The notes beneath the pieces were generated by a model, which saw only the letters and a list, made by a program, of their open reading frames with translations, was not told the DNA's origin and did not search any database. The position numbers and the translations under genes were made by a program. 64,000 nucleotides of DNA from Closterium sp. Naga37s-1 (taxonomy: Eukaryota; Streptophyta; Zygnematophyceae; Desmidiales; Closteriaceae). The stretch is taken from NCBI GenBank assembly GCA_947471745.1, contig CANJKZ010000971.1:1918001-1982000 (forward strand), in the 5' to 3' direction. This document shows, one piece after another, positions 1 through 20,405 of this stretch. Every line of letters starts with the position of its first letter. Position 1 is the first letter of the stretch.

Positions 1-28
1 AACTCACCAGCAACTCCCACACATGCAG

Positions 29-262
29 CCACTCTTCCGCCCGCCCCTCGTGGAGGCCCTCGCCTTCGACCCGCTGCTGGCTGTCGTCAAGCTCGTGGCC
101 GATGCCGCCATGCCGTTGCTCTCCGCACAAAAGGTGAGTCGTGATGCCCCACGAATGGTCCGCCCTCACCCCCCCGTGGAGGCTCTGGCCTTCAACCCGC
201 CTTTGGCTGGCTGCCATCAGCTCGTGGCCGATGCTGCCATGCCGCTGCTGACTGCTCAGAAG
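29..262 (+). repeat. Tandem duplicate exon (ISA2)
   Basis: Two diverged copies of one exon, 29-133 and about 154-262. Both encode VEALAF-P-LA then LVADAAMPLL, and both end in AAG before a GTGAGT donor. They could be mutually exclusive or one may be dead. Confidence 0.8.
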
Positions 263-1608
263 GTGAGTGTGTCACAAAAACAAATAGAATCCCGAATATC
301 TGTCCTCGAAGGCGAGTATCTGTGAAGCCCCATCTTTGGGTGATCTCTTCTTCCACCCATCCCACCTGCTGCCGTCACCACCTGCTGCCTTCACCACCTG
401 CTGCCTTCACCACCTGCTGCCTTCACCACCTGCTGCCACTACCACCTGTTTCCCTGTCTGTCTCCCATACCCCAGTAAGCACTCGTCCTGTCTCCCACAG
501 TCTCTTGCTCATCCTTCTCCTACCAATCATATCTACCCTGTGTACTCCCCCCTCTTTTTCTCCCCATTTGGACCCGGGCAGGCCTTTGCATTCCCGCACT
601 GGAAGCGGTGGCAGGAGATGAACAGTGCCTTCTGCTTCGACATCCGCAGATTCGTTTCCGGGCAGCCTGGGCAGATCAGCGGGCTGGCAACGCGGCTGTG
701 TGGCAGGTGCGTGCCTCCGAGTGGCTGCTCTCATAGTGGCTGCTCTCATAGTGGCTGCTCTCATAGTGGCTGCTACCGAACCCACTTTCAAGATAGCTCA
801 AGAATGGCTTTCAATACGCAGTGTTTGACGGGCAGTAATCGTCTCTCCCCACCCAATCCCACCCCGCCCCGGTTTTTTCAGTCTGTCCACTGAAGTTTTC
901 CGGATGTATATTTTACAAGGGCTCTCCCTCTGCCCTTGTAAACAGAGATGTTTTGAGACGTCTTAAAATATTTTACAAGGGCTCTCCCTCTCCCCTTCCC
1001 TCCTATCTCCTTCCTCCTCATCACAGAATTTCAAGGACTTGCCCTCCTTCCTTTTTCCCTCTCCCTTTTTCCCCTTCTCTCCTCTCCCCTTCCCTCGTCT
1101 CCCCTTCCCGCTAGAGGCCCATCGTTTGCCATCAATTACATCACCGCCTTCCAAGGGCTCACCTGCCCCCGTTTCTCCCTTGCCTTGGACCCGTTGTCCC
1201 CGCTCCCGCTCACCTTCACCCTTTTCCCCACTGGCGACCTCTTCTCCTCAGGGCGAGGCCCAGCCTTCGTGTTCAACTACATCACCGCGTTCCAAGGGCT
1301 CACTCTGGCTCCTTCTCTCCCCCCCCCTTTCCCCCCCCACCTTTCCTCTTTTTTCCCCATTTCGCCGTTCCCCTTCCTCTCCCCCCCAGTGGCGATCTCT
1401 TCTCCTCGGGCCGTGGCCCAGCCTTCGCGTTCAACTACATCACCGCGTTCCAAGGGCTCACTCTGGCCGACCTCGTCAGCTACAGCATGGACTCAGAGGC
1501 CAGGTGCGCTCTTGCCACCCTCACACACACGCCCACCCACCCACACACACACAGTCACACACAGACACACACACAGTCACACACAGACACACACACACAC
1601 ACACACAG

Positions 1609-1672
<64 letters not shown>

Positions 1673-1767
1673 ACACACACACACACAGACACACACACAC
1701 ACACACACACAGACACACACACACACACACAGACACACACACACACACACACAGACACACACACACA

Positions 1768-1804
<37 letters not shown>

Positions 1805-1817
1805 ACACACACACACA

Positions 1818-1903
<86 letters not shown>

Positions 1904-4900
1904 GTCACATGCCATGTTCGTGTAGTTTCGAACAGCATTCCAAGGGCTCACCCTGGCCGACCTCGTCAGCTACAGCATGGAGTCAGAAGCCAGGTGGGGG
2001 TTGGCTTGGCTGCTGTTGCGCGCACAGACACCCTAACATGTGATATTTTAGGACATCAACAGGCGTTCCAGGGGCTCACCCTGGCCGACCTCGTCAGCTA
2101 CAGCATGGAGTCAGAAGCCAGGTGGGGGCTGGCTTGTCTGCTCTGCTCTAACTAACATACATGTTCATGTGCACGTGTGCATGCACACATAAGCTCGCAC
2201 TCGCACGCGCACGCGCTCTCTGGGTCCCTCCCAACGTGCTGTCGGACGTTTTCTAGGCGCCTCGAAACTCATTCCTTCCCACCCTGCCCTGCTCTCTTGT
2301 CTCATGCAGCTGGAACTGTGGCGTGGAGGGGGTGAGCGCGGATGAGGGCGTGATGAGGACACGGCTGAAACAGGTGCGGCTGAGACAAGTGGAACCGAGA
2401 CAGAGCTAGGTTTGAGTGAGGGAGGGGCAGAGGGTGGGGAAAGAGGATGAAGGGTAGAGAGTAGGGAGGAGAGAGTGAAGGGGAGTTAGGTGGGGGGGAG
2501 TTAGGTGGGGGGGAGTCAGGTGGGGGGGAGAGGTGGGGGTGGACTGGTCTGTCTCACACGAAGATGACACATTTCCCTACACGAAGGTGCGCAACCTTTT
2601 AGGTGCCGCTGTGTTACTGTGTTACTGTGTTACTGTGTTACTGTGTTACTGTGTTACTGTGTTACTGTGTTACTGTGTTACTGTGTTACTGTGTTACTGT
2701 GTTACTGTGTTACTGCCGCTGCATGTTCTTCGTCCATTTTTCGAGGCGCCTCAAGAATAGACTGTCCTCATGTGCGCAACCTTCTAGATGCCGCCGCTGT
2801 ATGTGCTCCGAGACGCGTCAACATTCTTCTCTCACACACGCATGTGTGTTTCCCGTCCTTCTCGCCCACTCACGCTTCCCATTTCTCTTTTGCCTCTCCT
2901 CCTCCCCCTCAGGTGCGCAACCACCTGGCGGTGCTCTTCCTCTCACTGGGGGTGCCCGTGCTGACAGCTGGCGATGAGTACGGCCACTCCAAGGATGGAC
3001 AGCTGGCAGCAGATTACTCGTCAGTGTTCTCTCCCTCTTCTGCGCTGCCTCTTCTGCCCTTCTCCCTCTCCCCCCTCCCTCTTCTCCCCTCCTCCTTCGC
3101 TCCCGCCCGCCCGCGCTCATGCCAGCCTGTCTGCTCGCCTGCTTGCCTGCTCGCCTGTCTGTCTGTAACTACTAGTCTGCCTGCCTTTCTCTCTACGATT
3201 CCTTGTCAGTGCTCTCTCCTCCTCTCCTGCCATGCCTCTTCTGCCCTCGTTGCTCTCTCTCCCTTGCTTCCTGTTTGCCCTCCCGCCCACCACCCTCCCT
3301 GCCTTCCTGCCTGTCGGCCTCATCACCTCAATGCTATCTCTTTCTCTCTCCCTTTCTTCCTGCCTCCCTTCCTCCCTCTCTCTCTGACTTCCTCCCTCCC
3401 AGCGAGTCCCCCGTACAGACTTCCGTACGAGCAGGAAGTCAGAGAGAGAGGGACTCCCTCCCAGCGAGTCCTCCAGAAGAGCGCCCTGCGTACGGACCTG
3501 GGAGTGCAGCTCTGCTCACCTCCATTCTTGCTTGCTTCCTGCCTCCCTTCTTCCCTTCCTCCCTTCTGCCCTGCCTCCCGCCTTCTCTGTCCGTGCCCCA
3601 CCAGCGAGTCCCCCTTCCTCTGGAGCGCCCTGGACTCAGACCTGGGAGTGCAGCTCTCCTCACGTCAATGCAATCTCTTCTTTCTTGCTTGCCTGCTGCC
3701 TTCCTGCCTCCCTGCCTGTTTCCCTCTCGGTCTATCCTCCCTGCCAGCGAGTCCCCCTTCCTCTGGAGTGCCCTGCGCACGGACCTGGGAGTGCAGCTCA
3801 CTCGCTTCATCGCCTCCCTTGCCAACTTCCGCCGCCGCCGCACACTGCTGCTGCAGGTGAGACGAGGAAAGGAGAGGAGAGGAGAGGAGAGGAGAAATGA
3901 GGGGAGAAAGGTAATTGAAGTGTGCCAATCTTTGGAGTGTGCCATCCCCATCCCATCCCCATCCCCTTTTCATCCCCATCCCATCCCCATCCTCTTCTCA
4001 TCCCCATCCGCATCCCCATCCCATCCCCATGCCCATGCCCGTGACAGCGCAAGGACTTCTATTCCCAACCAGCCGGAATGAGGCGATTGAGGCGCCTCAA
4101 AAATCCCCATCCCCTTCTCATCCCCACCCGCATGGCAGCGCAAGGACTTTTATTTCGGGGAGGACATTGTGTGGCATGGAGCTTTTCCAAACCAGGCCGA
4201 ATGGGACAACCCCAACTGGTACGCTCCGAACCTTACCGATGAGCTGAACCTTGTCAATACTGTCCGAAACTCGTTAGACGGACTACACAGTCAGAGTCGT
4301 TCTTCACACACTAGCCTCTTTCACTTCCAAAAATCCCTACTTCACTCCCTGCTTGGCCTACCGCTCTTGGCTCCCCTTTTTGCTCCTTTGCAATCGTCCC
4401 TTTCTTTCATACCCACTCTCACTGGCAGCATCAGAAGCAGCAGCAGCTGCAGCACACCTGAACAACACGGCTCCTTTTCTCATCCTCTCTTCTCCATATC
4501 CTCTGAGCTTTGTCTCCCCAACCCCTCCAGCTGCTTCCTAGCCTGCACCAATTATAATACCAGCTTTGAGCCATCATCCAAGGAGAAATCTCCGTGGTGC
4601 CTCATGAATCATTGCTTGTTCTATTTCTCCCCCACTCTTCCCGTTGCATCCTAGCCGTCACCATTCATAGTACCCGCATTAAACCCTCATCCAAGGAGAC
4701 ATCTCCATTCCATGGTGCCTCATGAATTCACACCCCATGCTTCCTCTCCCACATCCTCAACCTTTCTTCCCCCACCCCTCCAGCTGCTTCCTAGCATGCA
4801 CCGTTCACAGTGCCGGCATTGAGACATCAGCTAAGGAGCATGTATCCTTGGCGCCTTATAAATATACACGCCATTCACCCTCTCCTCTTCCCCCTTCCTC

Positions 4901-6141
4901 CCCTCACCCCTCCAGCTGCTTCTTAGCCTGCACCGTTCACAGTGCCGGCATCGAGTCGTCAGCCAAGGAGGCCGCGGAAGAGGCAGGAGTGCCGGTTCCC
5001 ACTGCCGCCCCGGCTGTAACACCCAGCATGCCGGTTGGGGATCTCTACTTTGCCTTCAACGCCCATGCGAATGAGATGGTCGTGGAACTCCCTGCCCCGC
5101 CTGTCGGCATGATGTGGTAAGTAGGGTCGCAGTAACTTGTGGCTTTGAGGCACCTGAAAAGCTGAACACCCAGCATGCCGGTTGGCGATCTCTACTTCGC
5201 CTTCAATGCACATGCCATTGAGATGATTTTGGAGCTGCCTTCTCCTCCTGCTGGCACGATGTAGTATGGTGGAAATCACTCTCATGGACCCATGGCCCAT
5301 AAGCTATGATGAACCATGACGCATATCACTGGAACATCAAAGTGTGACCCATGTCTTATGCCCCATGAACCATGAACGATATAACCCATGACCAACCCAT
5401 GAACCGTAACCCATGTTTCGTAAACCATGATTCATGACCCATGCTGTCAAGCTGTGACAGTTGGCCGCTCATGCCCATGACACAACCCTTTGTTCACTGC
5501 TCATTTCAACATATGTGCATGTGTGCACGCGGCACTTGGGCATGTGATGTATGTGCATGTGTGACATATGTGCATTCGACGTTTTTGCATGTGTCGTATC
5601 CGCATATCGCACATGGCATGGGTATGTGACTGGCATGTGCGTGTGGGTGGGCATGTTACGCATGGCATGTGGTGCATGTCACGTGGCCCATGGCATGTGG
5701 TGCATGGCATGTGCTGCATGGCATGTGGTGCATGGCATGTGGTGCATGGCATGTGGTGCACGGCACCGATTCATGCCATATGGTGCATGGCAGGCACCTT
5801 GTGCTAGACACGGCTAAGGACTATCCGGCTGACACCACAGAGCTACCAGCCCAAGGCATGCCTCCATCCATCGCTGGAAAGTAAGTAACAATACTGAATA
5901 AACAGTACAACATGGAGTGCTAGAAGAGAGGGGCACAGAATTGTGCACTTGTGCATGTTTAGTTTTTTGTCCTCACACGTAACTCGCATACTGGTGTTGT
6001 ACGGGTGTGTACGTGTGTGTTTGGGTGTTTGTGTTATTGTTTGCAATGCTGTGCAGAGTGTCCTCGCCATACTACATGGAGACATTTTCTGTGATCGCCT
6101 TGGAAGCTCGTGGCCCGCCTTCCCTCACCCCTCGCGTGTGA
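29..6141 (+). CDS. ISA2: ISA2-like isoamylase (non-catalytic starch debranching enzyme), 5' end outside window
   Basis: Split gene of the GH13 isoamylase family, which trims alpha-1,6 branches of glucan in the plastid; ISA2 members lack activity and support ISA1. Exons read: 29-133, 582-706 (FPHWKRWQEMNSAF), a five-copy exon at 1112-2122 (FNYITAFQGLTLADLVSYS), 2310-2373 (WNCGVEGVSADEG), 2913-3019 (SLGVPVLTAGDEYG), 3748-3856, 4139-4218 (EDIVWHGAFPNQAEWDNPN), 4916-5116 (GDLYFAFNAHANEMVVEL), 5794-5880 and 6057-6141 (YYMETFSVIALEA, stop). Phases join at every junction checked. The His-Asp pair that active isoamylases carry where this protein reads AFQG is absent, so a non-catalytic role is inferred. 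The N-terminal half, including the nucleophile region, lies left of the window. Most exons have extra partial tandem copies; which copies are spliced is not known. Confidence 0.8.
951..968. repeat. Junction palindrome, ACGT centre (ISA2 intron)
   Basis: TTTTGAGACGTCTTAAAA, one mismatched pair. It separates two copies of TTTTACAAGGGCTCTCCCTC (911 and 971). The left copy also folds with GCCCTTGTAAA (932-942). Confidence 0.9.
1112..2122 (+). repeat. Five-copy exon ladder (ISA2)
   Basis: The exon encoding NYITAFQGLTLADLVSYS occurs at about 1112-1168, 1251-1310, 1405-1503, 1931-1993 and 2062-2122. The first two are cut after the ITAFQGLT part, the third is longest, and the last two lack the 5' part. 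Only a long copy joined to the 2310 exon makes the family sequence. Confidence 0.85.
1520..1900. repeat. (CA)n microsatellite, interrupted by GA
   Basis: About 380 bp of CACACA with regularly spaced GACA interruptions in an ISA2 intron, ending in a pure CA run of about 80 bp. All reading frames over it are artefacts of the dinucleotide. Confidence 0.99.
2248..2268. repeat. Junction-type palindrome, GCGC centre (ISA2 intron)
   Basis: AGGCGCCT core with near-symmetric GTTTTC/GAAAC arms. No clear direct repeat flanks this one. Confidence 0.7.
2601..2716. repeat. CTGTGTTA octanucleotide array
   Basis: About 14 head-to-tail units of CTGTGTTA in an intron of the ISA2 gene, just after a partial copy of the 2913 exon start. 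Confidence 0.97.
2738..2758. repeat. Junction palindrome, GCGC centre (ISA2 intron)
   Basis: GAGGCGCCTC (2743-2752) with imperfect T/A arms, between the 2587 and 2772 copies of an exon start. Confidence 0.85.
3403..3856 (+). repeat. Four-copy exon ladder (ISA2)
   Basis: The exon start CGAGTCCCCC (ESPFLWSAL-LGVQL) recurs at about 3403, 3463, 3603 and 3748. The first three stop within or just after LGVQL; only the fourth continues through FIASLANFRRRRTLLLQ to a donor. Each copy follows a CAG acceptor, and only the last gives a full exon. Confidence 0.88.
4043..4157 (+). repeat. Duplicated exon start (ISA2)
   Basis: CAGCGCAAGGACTT occurs at 4045 and 4136. The second begins the real exon (RKDFYFGEDIVWHG), the first is a fragment. 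TTGAGGCGCCTCAA (4087-4100) lies between them. Confidence 0.8.
4087..4100. repeat. Junction palindrome, GCGC centre (ISA2 intron)
   Basis: TTGAGGCGCCTCAA, perfect, between the 4045 and 4136 copies of CAGCGCAAGGACTT. Confidence 0.9.
4530..4970 (+). repeat. Four-copy exon start (ISA2)
   Basis: Copies of the exon start CTGCTTCCTAGC-TGCACC (CFLACTVHSAG) occur at about 4530, 4650, 4788 and 4916. They are increasingly diverged going left; the fourth is the full exon running to 5116. Confidence 0.8.
5019..5262 (+). repeat. Duplicated exon 3' half (ISA2)
   Basis: 5019-5116 and 5167-5262 both encode MPVGDLYFAFNAHA. The second copy would create a stop at its splice junction where the first forms Trp, so it looks dead. 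An imperfect GAGGCACCT palindrome (5142-5162) lies between them. Confidence 0.85.
5142..5162. repeat. Junction palindrome, decayed (ISA2 intron)
   Basis: GCTTTGAGGCACCTGAAAAG then C: imperfect, between the two copies of the 5019-5116 exon part. Confidence 0.75.
5275..5790. repeat. CATG-rich intron with degenerate short repeats
   Basis: Degenerate repeats of CATGACCCATGAAC (5275-5460), then GGCATGTGGTGCAT units (5640-5760), in the last but one ISA2 intron. The open frames here are repeat artefacts. Confidence 0.9.
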
Positions 6142-8076
6142 CAGTTCTGATAACAGCTATGTGATGGTGCTGGTACTGCCCATTTATATTCAGCCACCTT
6201 GATAAAAAACACGTTTTGGGATTCATATCGAATTAAGATATGATAACTACAGACGTCCAACTACGTGGTATATCTTAAAATTATGTACGTGCATGTGGTT
6301 CTATTTTCAGTCAGGTAATGCCAAAGAACTGTCGTGCAGCTGTATCTGTTCATAATTATCGTTGCTTCTAAGGGAACCGCCACTAGGGAAGGACTTCTGA
6401 GGGAGACACCTGTTGCAAATCGTGTCACGAGGCTGACAGCCTATAGCTCTCCTCCTGACACAACCTCGACTTTCAATTTAGGGCGCGTTTCTTTTGGTGT
6501 AGACGTTCGAAAATAGGGTCGAACTTTTGTTGGTAACCCAAAACATTCGCGAGGGAATCGTGTGTCCTGGTTCAAACTGTGTGAAGGAAGTTGGACACTA
6601 AACTGAAGTCGACCAGCGTTCGGATTTTAACCTTTACCTTTTTCCAAACGTGTGTTCTTTGACGCACGCCCGAAATTTTGCGAGGTTCACGACAATGACG
6701 AGGGAAAATGTATCGGGTTACCAATTTCGGGTCCGGTCACGAACTGCACCGCACAACCGGGTAACCTACAGAAGTCTAGCGCGACTTGTAATCTACTGTT
6801 TAAAGTTGAACTCTGATATTCGAACTTTGTTGTTCCATGCGCGACTCGGAATTGCTGACGCTGCTCCTCGACCACGAAAAGTCGAGATGGTCGACCACAG
6901 GTCGACCAAAGTTCGAATTTGTAAATTCGAAAAAAGACATGAACTTCAGCCAGATTTGCAAAAGACACGCGCCCTTATAAACTGTACCCGTCGAGCTCCT
7001 TACTACTCCGTGCTAGACGCGAAGTTACGGAATACGCCCGCAACGTAACGGATCCTATCCCATCCCATCCCATCCCGCGTGACTCCTCGCTCGCTCTCTC
7101 TCCCTCACTCTGCTCCAGCGTTCCCTTTGGAATGCCGCCAGCCACCACCAGCCACCTCCAGCCGCCATCATCGATGCACCCCGTAACCCGATCCACCGCA
7201 TTCAGCCGAACCCAACCAGAGCGACCAAATCGAACGCAAAATGGTGAACAAGACAAGACCAGAAGAAGCTCCTTCACACACAATCAATCAGTAGTGCATG
7301 ACTCTGCATCGTCCCTTCCATCAGTCCTTCTCAACCCTCATCTCCAGCGTCAGCTGGTTCTAGGCTAGTGGCGTGTCACTCGTAGTGCAAGCTCAGGAAT
7401 TGCTGAAGACTTGCAATTCGTGCAAGTTATCATATCTTTATACGCTCCACCAACTGAAGACCTCCCATTGACTGTAGCATTGCTGCTGCAGTGCATTCTA
7501 TAATTGAACCTTTTTTAAAATCAGCTCAGAGGCTGTCAGTCAGGTTCTCGGCGTGACCTTATCGAATTCTCTCATTACAAAGACGATCGTTATTGGATCA
7601 TTTGTCGGAGCTGGCCAGCAACCAAACGACTTTGTTTCCGCTCGTTGTAATCACTTCAATTCTCCTGACGTGAGCAGATTCAGCCGCAGGACATTGCCAT
7701 TCCCTCGCCTTCAGTTCCCGCGGTAGTCTCAAGGTCGACCATGTTGCTCCGAACCGTCCCATTACCGTTCATTACTAGCTTATCAACGTCTTTGCGGTAG
7801 AATCCATAGAAACCTTTCAAGAAAGTTCTAGCACATCTACACCTGAACTGTCCAGAATCATCCTTTCATCCTTTCACCAGCACATCGACGTCGCTTCCCA
7901 AAAGATCAGAGTGTAGTTCTTACCGCATCAGCGCTTCAAATCTCACGCTTTCACCGTACCCCAACGTTTCTAGCTCCTGTCTAGCCATCGTCCGGCGGCC
8001 GTGCTGCAAGGAATTTACAAGCAACCGTTTTGGTCACCTTTTATTCAATCTTCGCTTACTCCATCGTTTGGTCGCC
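6142..8076. other. Intergenic region, nothing recognised
   Basis: Lower-GC stretch between the ISA2 stop and the INTS6 start. No frame resembles a known family and no RNA gene was recognised. The ISA2 3' UTR and INTS6 promoter must lie here but no clear TATA box or poly(A) signal stands out. Confidence 0.6.
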
Positions 8077-17080
<9,004 letters not shown>

Positions 17081-17740
17081 AAACATTGTTTTATCAGACA
17101 AGTGTTTTATTTCTGATCTACAGTTCGCGGTTCATCACGACGGGTACTATATCCGCTTATCTTCCGAAGTGTCTGAGCTCAGCGCAATCCAGCTGCTGCA
17201 AGGGCCAGCCTCTCACATCTCACTCTGTGCTGTGCTGTTTGCTTTTTGCACTTTCATTCGTCAAGGCTTTGACGCCTCGAATCAGAGTCTGCCACATCAC
17301 GACGCTTTGCGAACGCGCCTCCGTTCGGCGGCTCGTCCTTCAATTGGCATTTGGGACCACCCCATCATCACAGACCAAGGCTAACCAACCACAAGCCGGT
17401 GTGGCCTTGAGATGATCGGACTGCGTGTGCTGGAAATTTCTTGCTCCGCCATCGATGCAGCAAAGTGAACAATCTTCCGAGCCGCCAGAGGAGGAACTGG
17501 GCAGGTAGGGAACATCGTGAAATGCGTCCACCAATCAACATCAAGCATTCAGTATTCCATGATTCTAGATATTTCTAATTGCTCCGTCACCATCTACAGC
17601 GCATTGCACCACTTGTTGCCGCTTTTCGCTGCATCATCTCGGGCTGCTGCTTGCGGGAATTTCTGGCCTTGCTGAAGCTGAACTGAACACCCCGCTCCAA
17701 GCCCTGGACTAGGAGAATCAACCAGCATTTTGGTTGGGAA
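17081..17740. other. Intergenic region upstream of the LHCB gene
   Basis: INTS6 3' flank and LHCB upstream DNA. No other gene or RNA was recognised. Confidence 0.6.
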
Positions 17741-17746
17741 TATAAA
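17741..17746 (+). promoter_or_regulatory. TATA box of the LHCB gene (putative)
   Basis: TATAAA 192 bp upstream of the LHCB ATG. The position fits a 5' UTR of about 160 bp; no transcript was seen. Confidence 0.5.
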
Positions 17747-17938
17747 CTGAGCAGCAATATCGAAAGCAGCGACGCTCCTTCAGTCTAAACGAAGCTACTT
17801 TCTTTTGAAGGCTGCAACCACAGCTCCTCAGCTTCGCACAGCACCAGCACCAGCTCTTTGCCATTCCTCTTATCGGTCCTAGCAAGATTTCGACGCAGCA
17901 GCTCTTCTCCTTCAGCTCATTTGCACTGAAGCAGCACG

Positions 17939-18906
17939 ATGTCTTCCGCTGTTACAGCCACCATGACGACATCTATCAGACCCTCGTTCCTTGGATCAAG
18001 GATAGAGCTTCTCAGAGGAACCGATGCTGCTGGAGCTCGACTAACCATGCGGGTAGGACCGCGGATTGCGTCGTCGGTCAGCGTTTGGAAGGGCGAAGCT
18101 GAACTTCTAGAAGCTGTGTCCAGATGGCGCAGTTCTCCAGGGGAACTGCAGTTTTCCTTCCTCGTCGGCGAATATCCGGAAGAGTGCAGATGGCGCTCGG
18201 CGGGACTATCTGTCGATCCTGAGTCATTCGCCAAGACTACAGCACTCGAGGTACCCATCCCATTTACGCCACCTCTCCTGGACCGCCCTCCTGTTTCCTG
18301 TCTGTAGTTCAGCGTGTTAGGCTCCCGTTCCTTCGTTTTCACTTTTCTTTCTAAACCTTCGTCGTCTTTTGGTGATGCTGCTTGGATTCCTTCCAGGTGA
18401 TTCACGCGCGTTGGGCTATGCTTGGCGTCGTCGCGTGCCTCGTCCCAGAGACCGCTTTCCGGATACTTCAAGCTTCGCACCTCGCTGGCGGCAGCAACAT
18501 CGACTCCATAAGAAGCTCGATCCTTGGTAGCACGACAAGTTTGATCGAGTCTTGTGACTTTTGCACCGCGAAGACCATCCTCGCTATTGGCGCGATTCAG
18601 ATCCTCGGCATGGCTGCGGTCGAGGCGTTTCGGGTTGCAGGGGGGCCTCTAGGCGACGCAAGCGGCTCTGTTTATCCAGGAGGTTTCTTCGACCCGCTGG
18701 GCCTGGCAGACAGCAGTAATCCAACTGAGCTGGCGAAGCTAAAGGCTAAGGAGCTTCAGAATGGGCGTCTGGCCATGTTCTCTATCTTGGGATTCGCAGC
18801 ACAGGCAGCCGTGACAGGGAAGGGACCAGTTGAAAACCTGATGGAGCATATGGCGGATCCCAAGGTGCACAACGCCTGGACGTACGCAGAGGGCTTGTTC
18901 CACTGA
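17939..18906 (+). CDS. LHCB-type chlorophyll a/b-binding antenna protein, divergent
   Basis: Light-harvesting protein of the thylakoid, 273 aa from two exons, 17939-18250 and 18397-18906, joined in phase 0 (TTALE then VIHARWAML). Helix 1 carries LEVIHARWAMLG, helix 2 QILGMAAVEAFR, helix 3 ELAKLKAKELQNGRLAMFS: the Glu/His/Asn/Arg/Gln chlorophyll and ion-pair residues are in place. GGPLGD, YPGG-FDPLGLA and GKGPVENL-HMADP-HNAW match LHCB1-3. The first about 60 residues are a plausible chloroplast transit peptide. It is unusual: I find neither the WYGPDR trimerisation motif nor YLGNPSLVHAQ before helix 2; those stretches are replaced by unrelated sequence. A specialised or minor antenna protein is possible. 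Confidence 0.92.
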
Positions 18907-20405
18907 CCCAAGTGCTCATTTCGAGCCATGGGTCGCCATGATGAGTTACTTTTACATCGAGTTCCTCCTTGTGTCTTTCCATGTACATTCCACCACTTTC
19001 CCTTTTTGTTTAGTTTCGAATGGTATGGGGTATGGCATACCTCTCGTGGCCCTGCTGCCTAAGTCGCACAGCAGAATAATATTATTTCTGTGGTTAGTTT
19101 TCTCTTTTTATATATGAACTTTCATTTGGCGAAACTCAAGCGCTGATCGGAAATATTGCACTGATGAAAACCATAGAGAATCCGAGTGGTGCTTTACGTT
19201 CTCGAGCAGTACAGATCGTTACAGTAACACGGATGTCACTCGTGGTTGCAGGAGCAACTTTCAGGCCATCATACCGTTTTACCTTAGTGCGGTTCAGTGA
19301 GGTGATAATTGCTAGTCAAACGGTTTCTTAATAAATTAAAGCGGTCGGGTAGGGTTTGTGACACGTTTAGACAAAAGGAATGGACTTGGGGTTGGTTTGA
19401 CGGAGCCCTTCTCCCATCCAATGTTGGATGTTGAGGGAGAGTACTTGAATCTGTTCCCAGTGCCTACTCTTCCTCACGCCCAGTGTGAAGTAACCTACCG
19501 CGATTCACGTCTTCTGGTTAGAATCTTTCGTGTTTGTCCGTTGTGCCGCTCTCGAGAAACGCCACCTAATGGGTATGACGGAACGAAGGCGAGGAGGAAG
19601 CGCGGAAACGATGTGATTAGGACGAGTAGTAGAATCTTATAACTCAGCTATTGCATCATATTTCACTAAACCGTCGTCACAATCTTATAACTCAGAATTC
19701 GTGAATACGATGGAAGATTCGTTGCTTGATGACGTGTTTGGACCGCCGTCGCCACCACCCGATTGTCCTGCGTCGCCTCCTAGCCCTCCCGTAATCTCCC
19801 TATTCCCTTGAAATTCGTCGTACTGGACCCAGTAACCCCGCATCACCGCTTTCCACCGCTTTCCAGCTCTCCTCGTCTTCGTAAGACTTGCTCCTCCAAC
19901 CTCGTAGCCACTCCCGCCACCATCCTTGGTTATCCTGTCACGTCACGTAGTTTCATTTTTTAAGGCCTCCCGCGGGCTTACAACTGTCCCGCATTCCATG
20001 TTCCGCTTTCAGGTGGCTCTTCGTGACTGTAGCGAGTGTGACTGTATCAGCGGACAAGGCAGCCGGGAATGGACGCGTGTTGAGAATGTGGAGGGGCTGT
20101 GGCTCTGCCGGGCGTTTCTTACAACGAAGGAGCAAACCGTTGTCTTGAATGCCATTGCACGGGGTAAAAAAACAAACCAAAGCGTTTCTTACAACGAAGG
20201 AGCTTCTATTCGAGCTACTTTTCGTTTCTTTCCAACAATTGTACTGCCATGTGATGTTTTAGCAGTGCAACGGTAGCATGTCACTCACTCCCTTGGGTTG
20301 AACCATTCATAAGGTCGATCATTTCAAACAATCAGCTTTTTGTTACATATGTTCATTCTGTTATTTCTCAGACTCGCTTCTTTCTGTATATCTCTCCTTT
20401 CCGCC
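18907..20405. other. Intergenic region, nothing recognised
   Basis: 3' flank of the LHCB gene and upstream DNA of the AlkB-like gene. Small open frames at 19358-19642 and 19926-20276 resemble no family I know. A 22-bp segment (GCGTTTCTTACAACGAAGGA) occurs twice, at about 20113 and 20178. Confidence 0.6.

Larger units (their letters stand above)
2587..2940 (+). repeat. Three copies of an exon start (ISA2)
   Basis: GTGCGCAACC, the first bases of the 2913 exon (VRNHLAVL), also occurs at 2587 and 2772, followed in each case by a similar but decayed continuation. A GAGGCGCCTC palindrome (2743-2752) separates the first two. Confidence 0.75.

Noticed and set aside
1520-1900. Long Thr-His and Cys-Val open frames
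   Set aside because: They are the (CA)n repeat read in all frames.
6650-7050. 132-residue open frame between ISA2 and INTS6
   Set aside because: No family resemblance, no splice or promoter context, and an equally long frame lies on the other strand.
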